Shown here: one piece after another, positions 35,492 to 44,329 of the stretch
Layout of the letters: each line of letters opens with the position of its first letter
Numbering within the stretch: the stretch's first letter is position 1
Assembly: GCA_050297535.1 (NCBI GenBank)
Contig: JBNKSV010000007.1
Span: 1 to 64,000 of the forward strand
DNA: 64,000 nt
Direction: 5' to 3'
Source: JAAGZL01 sp050297535
Lineage (GTDB): Bacteria > Pseudomonadota > Gammaproteobacteria > Chromatiales > Chromatiaceae
Notes under the pieces: model-generated
Database searches by the model: none
Told to the model about the DNA's origin: nothing
What the model saw: the letters and a program-made list of their open reading frames with translations, nothing else
Position numbers and translations under genes: made by a program

Positions 35492-36799
35492 TTACCCCTG
35501 CTGGGCAGGGGTCGTAATCTCTTCAAAGCTGGACTTCACATCCTCAACCTTGACCTGCTCCATAACCCAATCCGCCACCTGCTCTTCCAGAACTATATTC
35601 TGAACCAACGACATCTGCTCGTTGTTCGAATTGTAGAAGTCGATAACCTCTTGTGGCTTGTCATAAGTCTTGGCAAACTTTTCGATCTTATCCTTAACCC
35701 GCTCAGCATCCAGTTTTATCTCATTTGCCTTAATCACCTCGGCCACAATCAGACCGAGAGAGACCCGGCGCTTGGCCTGATCTTCAAACAGATCCACCGG
35801 CAGGTCCACCGCAGATTTCTGTCCATACTGCTGCATATTCTGTATGGTCTGGTCCTTCAGGGTCTTGGCCTCTTGCTTGATCATGGCCATGGGGATGGTT
35901 ATGTCATTGGCCTCAAGCAGGGCATTCATCGCCCTCTCCTTGACCATGGCGCTGATCTTGTCGTCCAGCTCCCTTTCCATGTTACCCCTGATCTCTGACA
36001 TGAAGGTCTCTACCTGGCCGTCTTCCACACCGAAGGCCTTTACAAACTCTTCATCCAGCTCAGGAAGTACCGGTTCCGCGACCTTGGTTACCTCAACCTC
36101 AAACACCGCAGCCTTACCGGCCAGATCATTTGCTTGGTAATCTTCAGGGAAGGTCACATTCAGTGTCCGGTTGTCTCCGGCAGCCGCCCCCACCAGACCA
36201 TCCTCAAACCCTGCGATCATGGAGTTGGAACCAAGTACCAGCGGCACGCCATCGGCAGAGCCTCCGGCAAATGCCTCGCCATCAATAAAGCCCTTAAAGT
36301 TGATGGTCAGCTGATCTCCATCCTGTGACTTGCGCTCAACATCATTCCAGGTGGTACGCTGCTTACGCAGCTTTTCCACCATATTGTCCACATCCGCGTC
36401 GGTCACCTCTGCTACCGGACGCTTAACGGAGACCGAACTCAGATCACCCAATGCGATTTCCGGCATAACCTCAAAGATCGCGGTATAGGCAAAGCCCTCC
36501 TTCGGATCCTTCTCCACCGGTTCAATGTACGGGTCACTTGCCGGGTGCAACTTCTCCTGGGACAGGGCCTCAAAATAGCTAGAGCGGATCAACTCCCCAT
36601 GCACCTCCGCCAGCACCTGCTCACTATAGCGCTTACGAATAACTGAAAGCGGAACCTTGCCGGGACGAAACCCGTCAACCTTGGCGCTTTTGGCAATAGT
36701 CTTAAACCGTTTTTCCACCTCTTGACTCACCCGCTCGGCAGGCAACACAACGGTCATATGACGCTCAAGACCTTCTTTTGATTCGACTGAAACTTGCAT
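35492..36799 (-). CDS. tig: Trigger factor
   Basis: A 435-residue ribosome-bound chaperone. It has the N-terminal ribosome-binding domain with the signature GFRPGKVPLSVIRKRY, the FKBP-type PPIase domain (around DGDQLTINFKGFIDGEAF) and the C-terminal helical cradle. The ATG at 36799 gives the conserved MQVSVES start; another ATG lies 9 nt upstream. The best Shine-Dalgarno (AGGAGGGG, complement at 36825-36832) is oddly far from either start and is followed by a hairpin. Confidence 0.96.
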   Translation of the reverse strand: MQVSVESKEGLERHMTVVLPAERVSQEVEKRFKTIAKSAKVDGFRPGKVPLSVIRKRYSEQVLAEVHGELIRSSYFEALSQEKLHPASDPYIEPVEKDPKEGFAYTAIFEVMPEIALGDLSSVSVKRPVAEVTDADVDNMVEKLRKQRTTWNDVERKSQDGDQLTINFKGFIDGEAFAGGSADGVPLVLGSNSMIAGFEDGLVGAAAGDNRTLNVTFPEDYQANDLAGKAAVFEVEVTKVAEPVLPELDEEFVKAFGVEDGQVETFMSEIRGNMERELDDKISAMVKERAMNALLEANDITIPMAMIKQEAKTLKDQTIQNMQQYGQKSAVDLPVDLFEDQAKRRVSLGLIVAEVIKANEIKLDAERVKDKIEKFAKTYDKPQEVIDFYNSNNEQMSLVQNIVLEEQVADWVMEQVKVEDVKSSFEEITTPAQQG

Positions 36800-36810
36800 G
36801 AGTAGCATCC

Positions 36811-36832
36811 GGGCAAACCTGTTGCCCCTCCT
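36811..36832 (-). promoter_or_regulatory. Hairpin overlapping the trigger factor ribosome-binding site
   Basis: On the mRNA, GGGCAA (complement 36822-36827) can pair with TTGCCC (complement 36811-36816) over a 5-nt loop. The stem takes up the last bases of the AGGAGGGG and lies between it and both candidate AUGs. It could mask the site or bring it closer to the start codon. Confidence 0.35.
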
Positions 36833-36892
36833 ATCTTTTCAATAATGACAAAATTTGCGACGACCAAGCAATATGGCCTGCCGGGTAAAATA

Positions 36893-36978
<86 letters not shown>

Positions 36979-37053
36979 TGGACTAATAAAAACCAGCTGG
37001 CCATTATACATATAGCCAGCCGTCTATTCTAACAATTATGTCGACCCAGCCAA

Positions 37054-37989
37054 TCAGGGCCTGCCGTCGATATCAGCACCCTCTTTCTTTACCACCATGA
37101 GATCCGCCTTGCTGATCCCCAGGGCAAGAACCGCGGAACTGGCGACATATATGGATGAATATGTACCTACAACTATGCCGACAATTAGGGCAAAGGCGAA
37201 TCCGTGGATAATATCCCCACCAAACACAAACAACGCAATTAACACGAACAGGGTGGTCATAGAGGTCATTATGGTCCTGGACAGGGTCTGGTTGAGAGAG
37301 ATATTGGTAATCTCTTCCGGGGTACCCTTGCGCAGCCTGCGGAAATTCTCACGGATGCGGTCATACACTACAATGGTGTCGTTCAAAGAGTAGCCGATAA
37401 CCGCCAGGACTGCGGCCAGTACCGGCAAATCAAACTCAACCTGGAACAAAGAGAACACCCCGACGGTTATCAGCACGTCATGGATCAACGCGATCACCGA
37501 ACCCAGAGAGAAGCGATATTCAAACCGCAATGCCACGTAGATCAGGATACCGATAATGGCATAGAGCATGGCCAGACCGCCATCCTCGGCCAGTTCATCA
37601 CCAACCTGGGGACCAACAAACTCTACCCGGCGTAACTCGGCCTGCTCCGCCACATCTTTGATGGCGGCAAACGCCTTATTACTCAAATCTGCACTACTCA
37701 CCCCCTCCCTGGGGGCAAGTCGCACCAACACATCGCTGGAAGAACCGAAGTGTTGCGCTGTGGCATCCGTAAAGCCGCTATCGGCCAGTCTCTGCCGTAC
37801 CTGCTGCAGCTCCGCTGCACTCTGATAACCAACCTCAACCAAGGTGCCACCGGTAAAATCTATACCCAGATTCATGCCGCGGGTAACAAAGGAGAAGATG
37901 GAGATCAGGATAAGCGTAGTGGAAAAGACAAACGCCAGCTTGCGCTTACCCATGAAATCAATATTCGAATCGAATTTAAAGATCTGCAT
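37054..37989 (-). CDS. secF: Protein translocase subunit SecF
   Basis: A 311-residue RND-fold membrane protein with six helices and one periplasmic loop. The sequence MQIFKFDSNIDFMGKRK begins it, followed by GMNLGIDFTGGTLVEV and the DRIRENFR cytosolic loop. With SecD it uses proton motive force to help pull exported proteins through SecYEG. The ATG at 37989 follows GGAACG. It starts 61 nt after secD ends. Confidence 0.96.
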   Translation of the reverse strand: MQIFKFDSNIDFMGKRKLAFVFSTTLILISIFSFVTRGMNLGIDFTGGTLVEVGYQSAAELQQVRQRLADSGFTDATAQHFGSSSDVLVRLAPREGVSSADLSNKAFAAIKDVAEQAELRRVEFVGPQVGDELAEDGGLAMLYAIIGILIYVALRFEYRFSLGSVIALIHDVLITVGVFSLFQVEFDLPVLAAVLAVIGYSLNDTIVVYDRIRENFRRLRKGTPEEITNISLNQTLSRTIMTSMTTLFVLIALFVFGGDIIHGFAFALIVGIVVGTYSSIYVASSAVLALGISKADLMVVKKEGADIDGRP

Positions 37990-38050
37990 AAACGTTCCGT
38001 TCCGATCAGTTCTTGTCAAATATGGCGTACATACTGATTCATCCTCGGAA

Positions 38051-39904
38051 TCAGATCGACAACTTCTGCACGCGCCTGCCGCCATAGATCAGATTGATCA
38101 CTGACCTGGTGCCTATAATAGCGGTAAACATGGAGGTCAGGATGCCGACGAACAGGGTCACGGCAAAACCTTTGATGGGGCCTGTGCCGAAACTGAACAG
38201 AACCACCGCCGCAATCAGGGTAGTGATATTGGCATCCACGATAGTAGACAGCGCCTTGGCATAACCTGCCTGGATACTGGCCTGAGGTGTACTACCCACA
38301 CCGAGCTCTTCCCGTATACGCTCAAAGATCAGCACGTTTGCGTCCACCGCCATACCCACCGTGAGTACGATACCGGCAATACCCGGCAGGGTCAGAGTCG
38401 CCTGTAACAACGATAGAATCGCCACAATAAAAACCAGATTCATTACCAGAGCCAGATCGGCAACCAGGCCGAACACCCGGTAATAGAGCGCCATGAACAC
38501 CACCACCACGGCCATACCGATCATTACCGACAGAAAACCCTTGTCGATATTATCCTGGCCCAGGCTGGGGCCGATGGTGCGCTCTTCCACGATCTCGATC
38601 GGCGCAGCCAGGGCGCCAGCCCGCAATAGCAACGCCAGGTCGTGGGCCTCAGCGGTGCTATCCAGACCGGTAGTCTGAAAACGGCGGCCGAAGGCCTCTC
38701 TGATTGTGGCGACGTTAATCACCTCTTCCACATTCACCCTGCGCTTGACCATCTTGCCATCAACCTCTTTGGTCTCGGTCCTGGTCTCAATAAACACCAC
38801 TGCCATGGGCTTGCCCACGTTCTCAGTGGTGACATCACGCATTCTACGGCCACCGGCCCCATCCAGTTGCACCACAACTGCCGGAGATCCGGACTGCTGA
38901 TCGAAACCGGATCTGGCGTCGGCAATCTGATTACCGGTCACTATCACCCGCTTCTTGAGCAGTATCGGTCGACCGTCTCTAGTGCGATAGAGTTTGGAAC
39001 CAACCGGGACCTTACCAGCCAAGGCATCCTGCAGGTTACCCTCGGTATCCTCCAGGCGGTATTCCAGGGTGGCCGTGGCCCCCAGGATATTCTTCAGTTT
39101 ACTCGGGTCTTGCGCACCCGGCAGCTGCACCACAATCCTGCGCTCACCCTGTTGCTGGATAATCGGCTCGGCGATACCCAGGGCGTTCACGCGGTTACGC
39201 AGTGTGGTTATATTCTGTTGCAGGGCAAATTTGCGGGCCTCTTTCTGTTCGGAAATACCCATGGTCGCCTTGACGAAGAAGGCGCCATCGGCATCCACCG
39301 CCTCGTTATCAAGGTTCCGGAATTGATCGTCGATCACCTTCAACGCCTTATCCCTAAGCTCGGCATCGCGGAACTTGACCATGACCGAATCAGAATTCAG
39401 GGTCACGGTCACATAACGCAGCTTATTCTCACGCATTAGGGTACGAATGTCGTCCTGATAGCGCTCCAGGGCCTGTTTCACCGCGGCATCAATATCCACG
39501 TCGATCAACACGTGGATACCACCCCGCAGATCCAGACCCAGATTCATCGGCTTGGCCCCGAATGACTCCAGCCAGACCGGCAAATCCGGCAACAAGGTCA
39601 GGGCAGTAACATAGTCAGGACCCAGGGTGTCCGACAGCTTGGCATGGGCCTTGAGTTGTGACTCCGAGTCGTTGAATCTAATCAACAACTTACTGTCCTT
39701 TAGCTCTATCGCCTTGGAGACGATAGCCGCAGACTCTATGATCTGCTGAACCCTGGACTCGGTACCGCTATCAACATTGGCGCGTCTGGTACCGGTTATT
39801 TCAATCGACGGGTCCTGATCAAAGGCGTTGGGCAAGGCAAAAAACAGTCCGATAAGGACCAGCGCCACAATCAGGATATTCTTCCATAAGGGATATCGAT
39901 TCAT
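38051..39904 (-). CDS. secD: Protein translocase subunit SecD
   Basis: A 617-residue RND-fold protein with an N-terminal helix, a large periplasmic P1 head (GLDLRGGIHVLIDVD near the beginning) and a five-helix C-terminal membrane block (VGMAVDANVLIFERIREE). The conserved Asp and Arg for proton coupling are in these motifs. The ATG at 39904 starts MNRYPLWKN; a longer frame exists but lacks homology. It is second in yajC-secD-secF. Confidence 0.97.
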   Translation of the reverse strand: MNRYPLWKNILIVALVLIGLFFALPNAFDQDPSIEITGTRRANVDSGTESRVQQIIESAAIVSKAIELKDSKLLIRFNDSESQLKAHAKLSDTLGPDYVTALTLLPDLPVWLESFGAKPMNLGLDLRGGIHVLIDVDIDAAVKQALERYQDDIRTLMRENKLRYVTVTLNSDSVMVKFRDAELRDKALKVIDDQFRNLDNEAVDADGAFFVKATMGISEQKEARKFALQQNITTLRNRVNALGIAEPIIQQQGERRIVVQLPGAQDPSKLKNILGATATLEYRLEDTEGNLQDALAGKVPVGSKLYRTRDGRPILLKKRVIVTGNQIADARSGFDQQSGSPAVVVQLDGAGGRRMRDVTTENVGKPMAVVFIETRTETKEVDGKMVKRRVNVEEVINVATIREAFGRRFQTTGLDSTAEAHDLALLLRAGALAAPIEIVEERTIGPSLGQDNIDKGFLSVMIGMAVVVVFMALYYRVFGLVADLALVMNLVFIVAILSLLQATLTLPGIAGIVLTVGMAVDANVLIFERIREELGVGSTPQASIQAGYAKALSTIVDANITTLIAAVVLFSFGTGPIKGFAVTLFVGILTSMFTAIIGTRSVINLIYGGRRVQKLSI

Positions 39905-39980
39905 CGTTGCTCTTCTGAAACTGGAGGTTAGAACTTGGCCCGGCCAGGATACCTGCCCGGGCACTCCGTTATAAATGGGT

Positions 39981-40313
39981 TTATAGTTCCTTCAGCGTAC
40001 CCTTGGGCATCACCGCGGCTACTGAGGCCCGGCGGATCTTGATCTCCACTCCTTCAGCCACCTCCAGCAGTATGAAGTTATCGCCAATCTTGGCGATCTT
40101 TCCCATTATGCCACCCTCGGTCTGGACCTCATCGCCCTTGGCCAGGGCCTCGACCATCTTCTTCTGTTCCTTTTGGCGTTTAACCTGGGGACGAATCATA
40201 ATGAAGTAGAAGATAACCAAAACAGCAAGCGGCAGCATCAGTGCACCCAGATCAGCACCAGTAGCAGCGGCCGGCGCCGCTTCTGCCATAGCATCAGAAA
40301 TAAAGAAACTCAT
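39981..40313 (-). CDS. yajC: Sec translocon accessory protein YajC
   Basis: A 110-residue single-pass membrane protein. After an Ala-rich start, a helix (about 25-42, LMLPLAVLVIFYFIMI) is followed by the family signature RPQVKRQKEQKKMVEALAKGD and a small beta-rich domain. It associates with SecDF. It is the first gene of the sec operon, with 76 nt to secD. Confidence 0.96.
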   Translation of the reverse strand: MSFFISDAMAEAAPAAATGADLGALMLPLAVLVIFYFIMIRPQVKRQKEQKKMVEALAKGDEVQTEGGIMGKIAKIGDNFILLEVAEGVEIKIRRASVAAVMPKGTLKEL

Positions 40314-40501
40314 AATTATTTAACCTGATTCCCAGTTATTGAAGCGGCGTATTATGCCACAGTTAACATGAACAAATAAAAGGCAAAACGCCACTGTTAC
40401 GTAGATTCCTACATATTCGTTCCCCTCCGGCTGCAAGAACAGGTACAATCCCCAGCCAATCCGGCCCATTTGTTTTGCATCTGTTGTTACAAACCATATC
40501 C

Positions 40502-41803
40502 ATGCGCATCTACCTACAAACCCTCGGCTGCCGCCTCAACGAGGCCGAGATCGAGACCTGGTCCCGCGGCTTTCAGGGCCATGGCCACCAGCTCACCCAA
40601 GAGTTGGGACAGGCAGATTTGGTGGTGGTAAACAGCTGCGCCGTAACCGCCGAGGCGGTACGCAAATCCCGCAAACTCATCCACCGGGTCCACAATAAGA
40701 ACCCCAACGCCAAGCTAGTGGTAAGCGGTTGTTATGCGTCTCTGGAACAAGAGGCCATAGCCCGGGAGATGGGGATAGATATGGTAATAATCAACCAGGA
40801 GAAGGATCGCCTGGTAGAAATAGTCAGCCAGGAACTGGATCTCAAGAGCATGCCACAAGCGGCCACCGAACCAGGAACCAACCACCTACTGGCCCGTGGC
40901 CGCCAGCGCGCCTTCATCAAGGTTCAAGACGGCTGCCGTTATAACTGCACCTTCTGCATCGTCACTCAGGCCCGCGGTGAGGAACGCAGCCGCCCCATTC
41001 CCGAAGTAGTTGCGGAGATAAACCAGCTCCACAGCGAAGGCATTCAGGAGATGGTGTTGACCGGGGTGCATATCGGCGGCTACGGCGGCGATATTAACAG
41101 CAGCCTGACCGAACTGATCCAGTCCGTGCTGGAACAGACCAACATCCCCAGGCTGCGCCTGGGTGCGGTGGAACCCTGGGACCTGCCGGATGAATTCTGG
41201 TCCCTGTTCGAGAATCCGCGCTTTCTGCCCCACCTGCACCTACCCCTGCAAAGCGGATCGGATAAGATCCTGCGACGCATGGCCAGACGCTGCAAAAAAG
41301 ACGAATTCGCCCGTCTGGTAACTGCGGCACGCAGCGCCATACCCAACTTCAATATCACCACCGATGTGATCGTAGGCTTTCCCGGAGAGGGTGAAGCGGA
41401 GTGGCGCGAATCCCTGGAGTTTATCGAACAGACCGGCTTTGGCCACCTGCACATCTTCGCCTTCTCGCCCCGCACCGGGACCCTGGCCGCCGAGATGCCG
41501 GAACGTACCCCACGCGAGGTCATGCGCCAGCGTAGCCAGGAACTGCATGACCTGGGCATGCGCATGAAGAAATCTGTGCTGCAACAAAACCTGGGGCAAA
41601 GCCACCAGGTCCTGATTGAAGGCCTGGAACAGCATCCGGACGGAACCCAGCAGGTATGGGGCGGATATACACCCAATTTCCTGCGGGTTGCGGTACCATA
41701 CACCCCCGATACCACCCTGGATAACAAGATAGCAACGGTGAGACTGGAATCCATTTGCGCCGATGGCGCAACCATTGCGGGAACTTTAGAAAGAGTAGAA
41801 TAG
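40502..41803 (+). CDS. mtaB: tRNA (t6A37) C2-methylthiotransferase MtaB
   Basis: A 433-residue radical-SAM methylthiotransferase. The N-terminal UPF0004 domain has Cys in TLGCRLNE, NSCAVT and SGCYA, which bind the auxiliary cluster. The radical-SAM motif is CRYNCTFC. A TRAM domain ends the protein. LGCRLNEAE rather than LGCPKN or MGCQMN favours MtaB over RimO or MiaB. The enzyme converts t6A37 to ms2t6A37. The ATG at 40502 is the conserved start. Its TAG is directly followed by the ATG of the PAP2 gene. Confidence 0.88.
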   Translation: MRIYLQTLGCRLNEAEIETWSRGFQGHGHQLTQELGQADLVVVNSCAVTAEAVRKSRKLIHRVHNKNPNAKLVVSGCYASLEQEAIAREMGIDMVIINQEKDRLVEIVSQELDLKSMPQAATEPGTNHLLARGRQRAFIKVQDGCRYNCTFCIVTQARGEERSRPIPEVVAEINQLHSEGIQEMVLTGVHIGGYGGDINSSLTELIQSVLEQTNIPRLRLGAVEPWDLPDEFWSLFENPRFLPHLHLPLQSGSDKILRRMARRCKKDEFARLVTAARSAIPNFNITTDVIVGFPGEGEAEWRESLEFIEQTGFGHLHIFAFSPRTGTLAAEMPERTPREVMRQRSQELHDLGMRMKKSVLQQNLGQSHQVLIEGLEQHPDGTQQVWGGYTPNFLRVAVPYTPDTTLDNKIATVRLESICADGATIAGTLERVE

Positions 41804-42550
41804 ATGTCATCCCCTCGCGCACCCGGCCAATGGCGGCCATACATACTCATAAGCGCCAACCTGTTTGGCCTGGCCCTGCTGGCCAGCTGGATGCTGGAAC
41901 CGACCCGCTCACTCTGGATGGGCCTGGACGACGCGGCATTCTGGGCCATGAACAACTCCCTGGCAGAGGGACGGACCTGGCAGTGGCTGTGGGCCCTGAC
42001 CAACAATCGCCTGTTCGATCTGGTACCGGCAATTGGTATGTTGCTGATCTTTGCGCAACGCGGCCTGATCAAAGACCGCCCCAACCTGAGCCGCTATATC
42101 GCCATTGGCATCCTACTGCTGCTGACGATACTGGTGGCATCCCAGGTCGGGAAGGCGCTACCGATAGAACGGCAGAGCGCCACCATGGAATACCCGGAGG
42201 CGCTACGCATCTCTCAACTGGTGCCGGAGCTATCCCCCAAGGACACCAGCGGCGACACCTTCCCAGGTGACCACGGCCTGATCCTGCTGCTGTTCGCCGG
42301 GTTCGTCTCCTTCTTTATGCCGCGCGGCTACGGCGTCATCGCCGTTATCATGATGGTAGTTTTTACCTTGCCGCGCCTGATGGGCGGGGCCCACTGGCTG
42401 ACCGATGAGGTAGTTGGCGCCCTGTCCATTGGGGTTATATTCCTGAGTTGGCTTCTGGCCACACCCCTGCACCGCATTTCTCTGGACCGGATCGAAGGCT
42501 GGATAAACAGATCCAGGAACAAATCCCTGGCTAATAATTCTGATCCATAA
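41804..42550 (+). CDS. PAP2-family membrane phosphatase
   Basis: A 248-residue protein with about six helices. The acid-phosphatase motifs are recognisable: a Lys/Arg segment (KALPIERQ), the central GDTFPGDHG in place of PSGH, and RLMGGAHWLTDEVVG with the catalytic His. The active site would face the periplasm. Lipid phosphatases of this fold act on undecaprenyl pyrophosphate, lipid A or phosphatidylglycerol phosphate; the substrate here is unknown. Translation is coupled directly to mtaB, with zero gap. Confidence 0.82.
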   Translation: MSSPRAPGQWRPYILISANLFGLALLASWMLEPTRSLWMGLDDAAFWAMNNSLAEGRTWQWLWALTNNRLFDLVPAIGMLLIFAQRGLIKDRPNLSRYIAIGILLLLTILVASQVGKALPIERQSATMEYPEALRISQLVPELSPKDTSGDTFPGDHGLILLLFAGFVSFFMPRGYGVIAVIMMVVFTLPRLMGGAHWLTDEVVGALSIGVIFLSWLLATPLHRISLDRIEGWINRSRNKSLANNSDP

Positions 42551-42661
42551 TTCAATGCTGTCCAGTTAGCTGTGAATAGACTAGTTGTAACGCCATGATG
42601 ATGATTATTAGGTAAAACGGTGCACAGCAATCATACAGACAGTAAAACTCAAAATATCGAT

Positions 42662-42752
42662 CCCTTCTCCCCTGAGGGGAGAAGGGTTGGGGATGAGAGG
42701 AAAAAGCAAAGAATATCCCCTCACCCTAACCCCCTCCCCACTAGGGAGAGGG
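42662..42752. repeat. REPIN-like paired palindromes, family 1 (copy B)
   Basis: CCCTTCTCCCC (42662-42672) pairs perfectly with GGGGAGAAGGG (42676-42686), an 11-bp stem with a TGA loop. After a 31-nt AG-rich spacer, CCCTCACCCTAAC leads into a second, imperfect palindrome ending GGGAGAGGG (42744-42752). In reverse orientation the order and motifs match 13369-13463. Confidence 0.8.
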
Positions 42753-42773
42753 AAATAGGTCCATAATTCCAGT

Positions 42774-43538
42774 ATGTTGATCGACAGCCATTGCCATCTT
42801 GACGACTGCAGTTTTGACCAGGACCGCGAGGCCGCCTGGCAACGCGCCCGGGATGCCGGGGTCATGGCGCAGATCATCCCGGCAGTCACAGCGTCGAACT
42901 GGCCGCGTGTAAAAGAGACCTGCGCCAGTTACGCCGGACTCTATCCCGCCTATGGCCTGCACCCCATGTACTGCCATGAACACAAAGACCATCACCTGCA
43001 ACAGATACGGGATTGGATCGAGCAAGAACAACCGGTAGCGATAGGCGAATGCGGCCTGGATTTTTATATATATAACCCAGACAAAGAACGGCAGATGGAG
43101 TTATTTACGGCACAACTTGATCTGGCCGCGGAATTCGATCTGCCGGTGATCATCCACGCCCGCAGGGCGGTGGAAGAGGTGCTCAACTGTATAAAACACT
43201 ACCCCGAACTGCGCGGCGTACTGCACAGCTACTCCGGCAGCAGACAACAGGCGGAGCGTCTGATAGAGATGGGATTCCTCATGGGTTTTGGTGGCCCGGT
43301 CACCTACCCCAACGCCACCCGCCTGCACCGACTGGTGGCAGAACTGCCACTGGAGTCCATCATGCTGGAGAGCGACGCCCCGGACCAATCGGATAGCCAA
43401 CACCAGGGGCAGCGCAACGAACCTGCTTACCTGCCGCTGATCCTGCAACAGATCAGCGCGCTCCGGGATGAACCGGCAGAGACCATCGCCGCCCAGACCA
43501 CCGCCAACGCCCAACGACTCTTCGGGATTACCATATGA
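42774..43538 (+). CDS. TatD-family metal-dependent deoxyribonuclease
   Basis: A 254-residue TIM-barrel hydrolase. Metal ligands are seen in DSHCHLDD near the start, GECGLDFY, PVIIHARR, LHSYSG and ESDAPDQ. Members are 3'-5' exonucleases or D-aminoacyl-type hydrolases acting on DNA damage or small substrates. It resembles the YjjV/TatD group but I cannot choose between them. It begins shortly after a family 1 repeat and overlaps tcdA by 4 nt, so the two are coupled. Confidence 0.9.
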   Translation: MLIDSHCHLDDCSFDQDREAAWQRARDAGVMAQIIPAVTASNWPRVKETCASYAGLYPAYGLHPMYCHEHKDHHLQQIRDWIEQEQPVAIGECGLDFYIYNPDKERQMELFTAQLDLAAEFDLPVIIHARRAVEEVLNCIKHYPELRGVLHSYSGSRQQAERLIEMGFLMGFGGPVTYPNATRLHRLVAELPLESIMLESDAPDQSDSQHQGQRNEPAYLPLILQQISALRDEPAETIAAQTTANAQRLFGITI

Positions 43539-44266
43539 GCCTAGATCAAGAACGCACAGAGATCCTCATCGGCCCGGAAGGGATCGCGCAACTTGCGACA
43601 ATGCATGTAGTAGTGGTCGGACTGGGCGGGGTCGGCGGCTACGCGGCAGAGGCCATCGCCCGCGCCGGTATCGGTCGCATGACCATCGTCGATCACGACC
43701 TAGTGGCGCCATCTAATTGCAACCGGCAACTGCTCGCCCTGCAATCCACCATCGGCAGACCCAAGGTAGAGGTAATGGCGGAGCGGCTGTTACAGATCAA
43801 TCCCGGTCTAAGGCTAGAGGCAAAAGACCTCTTCATCACCCCGGACAACTGCGGCGAACTGCTGCAAGGGCAACCCATAGACTATCTACTCGACTGCATC
43901 GACAGCATCGCCTGCAAGGCGGCGCTGGTGGCGGAGTGTCAGCGACAAGGGGTACCGGTGGCATCCGCCCTGGGCGCAGGCGGTCGCCTGGATGTAACCA
44001 GGGCCAAGATCTCCACCCTAAAAAAGACTGAGGTCTGCCCGTTGGCGCGGGAGATGCGGGGACAGATCAGGAAACTCGGGGCATCCATGGACTACCCGGT
44101 GGTCTATTCCAACGAAATACCGGTAAAGGGCCTGCCCCATCAACCTGTTGATGGCGCTACCCAGGGACGGCCGCGGGCGGTCAATGGCAGCATCTCTTAT
44201 CTGCCAGGGCTGTTCGGATTGATGCTGGCTGGGTTTGTGATAAGACAATTTATAACAAAAAATTAG
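43535..44266 (+). CDS. tcdA: tRNA threonylcarbamoyladenosine dehydratase
   Basis: A 243-residue E1-like enzyme. It has the nucleotide-binding GLGGVGGYAAEAIARAGIG, the acidic DHDLVAPSNCNRQ and the KISTLKKTEVCPLAREM segment typical of TcdA/CsdL. It uses ATP to cyclise t6A37 to ct6A37 in tRNAs. Its ATG overlaps the tatD-family stop by 4 nt. Together with mtaB at 40502 it means that t6A can be both methylthiolated and cyclised. Confidence 0.92.
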   Translation: MSLDQERTEILIGPEGIAQLATMHVVVVGLGGVGGYAAEAIARAGIGRMTIVDHDLVAPSNCNRQLLALQSTIGRPKVEVMAERLLQINPGLRLEAKDLFITPDNCGELLQGQPIDYLLDCIDSIACKAALVAECQRQGVPVASALGAGGRLDVTRAKISTLKKTEVCPLAREMRGQIRKLGASMDYPVVYSNEIPVKGLPHQPVDGATQGRPRAVNGSISYLPGLFGLMLAGFVIRQFITKN

Positions 44267-44329
44267 CCGACCAGGACGGAGGGGGACATCAACATAAACA
44301 GGATATGAAAATATTATGTACGCTCATGA

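Noticed and set aside
38642..39439. 265-residue frame antisense to secD
   Set aside because: Shadow of secD; no domain-like sequence.
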